From an uncultured Prevotellaceae bacterium (GTDB taxonomy: Bacteria; Bacteroidota; Bacteroidia; Bacteroidales; Bacteroidaceae), in assembly GCA_900315105.1 (NCBI GenBank), contig OMXX01000160.1, forward strand, positions 1 through 6,701: 6,701 nucleotides of DNA. Direction: 5' to 3'. Below the pieces are notes generated by a model. The model saw nothing but the letters and a program-made list of their open reading frames with translations, ran no database searches and was not told the origin of the DNA. The position numbers were made by a program, and so were the translations under genes. Position 1 is the first letter of the stretch. Every line of letters begins with the position of its first letter. Positions 5,563 through 6,701 of this stretch are shown one piece after another.

Positions 5563-6522
5563 CTATTTAAGATGATCATCATCTAAAAGGTTTGAAATAT
5601 TTACATTGTGTTTGTCTCTATACTTCAAAGGAGATATCTTCGTGAATCGTTTAAAGAAATTAATAAAATGAGCTTGTTCTGGAAAACCCAGTGCAAAAGA
5701 GATTTCGGAACTTCTCATTGTAGTGAATAAAAGCATTCGCTTTGCTTCTTGTATTATGCGAGCATTAATTACAGCTAATGGTGTCATACCGGCATTAGAC
5801 TTACAGCATGCATTTAGGGTATGTACACCAATGCCAAGTTCCTCGGTGTAGTATTGAACACCATGGTGCTTGCAAAAATTTTTCTCAATCATTTCGGTAT
5901 ACGATAGGTACAATTCGTGTTGAGGGGTCGTTTGCTTTGGTTGACCATTCTTTACTGAAACATGCTCATTAGTGTTAGCAATAGCACAGAGTAGAAGTGT
6001 TAACATTGAATAAATACTTGCTTCGAATTGTACGGAAGTATCCATCTTGTCATACAACTCTCTCAACGAGGATATTATGTTCTTAATTTTGCTCTCTTCG
6101 ATTGGATTGGATATGGTTAGTACGGGAACGTCTTTAATGACATCGTATTTCAAGTAATTAGACCATTTGGGATCTATACAGCGAAAATATTCATCTGTGA
6201 AATCGATAGAGATTCCAGAAATTTGTTTTGTATCGGTAAGACTATGTAATTCACCAGGAGAAAACATAATAAGAGTTTTGTCTCTCACATAAACTCGCTT
6301 TAAATCTACATTGTAGTAAAAACCTCCTTTCTCTATCCATGAAATATTGTAGAAACCATGCGTATGCATAATCCCCATTCCTCGTGTATTCACATTGACA
6401 TCTTGAAAAGCTGAGAGGCTAGGTGTAATATCTGTTATAAAGATATTGTTCTTAATATTATACTTACCCACGTCTCCATACTTCATTTTGATGACCGTAT
6501 AGCCTAATTTTTCGTAATCCAT
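5563..6522 (-). CDS. AraC/XylS-family transcriptional regulator
   Basis: A 319-aa regulator. The N-terminal part (about 40-110; GIMHTHGFYNISWIEKGGFY, and FSPGELHSL further on) fits the AraC-type cupin ligand-sensing fold. The C-terminal part (about 205-305) carries two helix-turn-helices: the first around 224-245 (YYTEELGIGVHTLNACCKSN) and the second around 269-293, ending in the family signature (GFPEQAHFINFFKRFTKISP, then LKYR). This layout normally acts as a ligand-dependent activator. The ligand and targets are unknown, and no target gene is in the window. The DNA is clearly more AT-rich than the mob operon (one 60-base line near 5600 is 27% GC, against 48% near 4100), and the gene is convergent to it, so it may be acquired cargo or flanking chromosome. 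ATG 6522 fits the expected N-terminal length and follows the promoter closely. Confidence 0.92.
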   Translation of the reverse strand: MDYEKLGYTVIKMKYGDVGKYNIKNNIFITDITPSLSAFQDVNVNTRGMGIMHTHGFYNISWIEKGGFYYNVDLKRVYVRDKTLIMFSPGELHSLTDTKQISGISIDFTDEYFRCIDPKWSNYLKYDVIKDVPVLTISNPIEESKIKNIISSLRELYDKMDTSVQFEASIYSMLTLLLCAIANTNEHVSVKNGQPKQTTPQHELYLSYTEMIEKNFCKHHGVQYYTEELGIGVHTLNACCKSNAGMTPLAVINARIIQEAKRMLLFTTMRSSEISFALGFPEQAHFINFFKRFTKISPLKYRDKHNVNISNLLDDDHLK

Positions 6523-6701
6523 ACTTTATTCTTGTTTTAATCGAGTGCAAAGTTAGTCATTTTATTTGCAAATATTCTGTAATACATTGGAGATTTTGAA
6601 CGAATCCTCAAATCCGCAACCTATAGGGTTTAGTGGGATTTTGCTTGCAAAGCGACAAAATTCATTTTATTGTACATATTTCTTGCACAACAGAAATGTC
6701 G
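6523..6701 (-). promoter_or_regulatory. Promoter and upstream region of the AraC-family gene
   Basis: On the minus strand TAACTTTG (6555-6548) matches the Bacteroidota -7 box TAnnTTTG exactly, and gives a leader of about 19 nt before the start codon at 6522. A TTTG is present at 6572-6569, but only 13 nt from the -7 box, shorter than the usual 19-21 nt, so the -33 element is weak or missing, as expected for a promoter needing an activator. Further upstream lie the palindrome CCTATAGG (6620-6627) and the inverted repeat ATTTCT/AGAAAT (6678-6683 and 6692-6697, 8-nt spacer), possible regulator sites. No gene is visible in this stretch. Confidence 0.55.

Noticed and set aside
1..6701. CRISPR array, tRNA or rRNA gene, insertion sequence
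   Set aside because: No regularly spaced repeats, cloverleaf, rRNA-like sequence or transposase was seen on either strand.

Overview
The window looks like one end of a small mobilizable integrative element from a Bacteroidales genome (Bacteroides/Prevotella-type), followed by a separate regulator gene. Three things suggest this host group: the integrase and mobilization proteins resemble those of NBU/BMT-like Bacteroides elements; most starts lack a strong Shine-Dalgarno sequence; and a TAnnTTTG-type -7 box (TAACTTTG) precedes the last gene. The assignment rests on recalled family resemblance and composition, since no database search was possible.

Layout, left to right. Bases 1-1255 hold a tyrosine recombinase whose first residues lie outside the window; all catalytic residues are visible. 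Bases 1256-1395 are non-coding and carry a direct-repeat copy and a strong nested hairpin. Then come a 105-aa helix-turn-helix protein of the excisionase-like type (1396-1713), a 105-aa conserved-looking protein of unknown function (1716-2033), and a 276-aa protein with a winged-helix-like N-terminal half and a long disordered Ser/Asn/Gln-rich tail (2098-2928). Bases 2929-3208 are rich in inverted and direct repeats and are the best candidate for the transfer origin (oriT); a possible 40-codon ORF lies at its left edge. The mobilization operon follows: a ribbon-helix-helix relaxosome accessory protein (3209-3604), a MOBP-like relaxase overlapping it by 4 nt (3601-4833), and a 203-aa coiled-coil protein with one C-terminal membrane helix (4846-5457). 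A symmetric hairpin at 5505-5540 separates this operon from a convergent, clearly more AT-rich AraC-family regulator gene on the minus strand (5563-6522). Its promoter region fills most of the remaining bases.

Inferred logic: the recombinase, probably steered by the small HTH protein, integrates and excises the element. The relaxase and its RHH partner nick and carry the DNA from oriT. No coupling protein or mating-pore gene is present, so transfer would depend on a helper conjugative element in the same cell, unless such genes lie outside the window. The membrane-anchored 203-aa protein and the disordered-tail protein are the least understood parts. The AraC regulator may be cargo or flanking chromosome; no attachment site is visible to decide. 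No clear new defence or catalytic system is evident. The most interesting signals are the structured non-coding DNA (1231-1345 and 2977-3177) and the open frame linking the two unknown genes near 2010.
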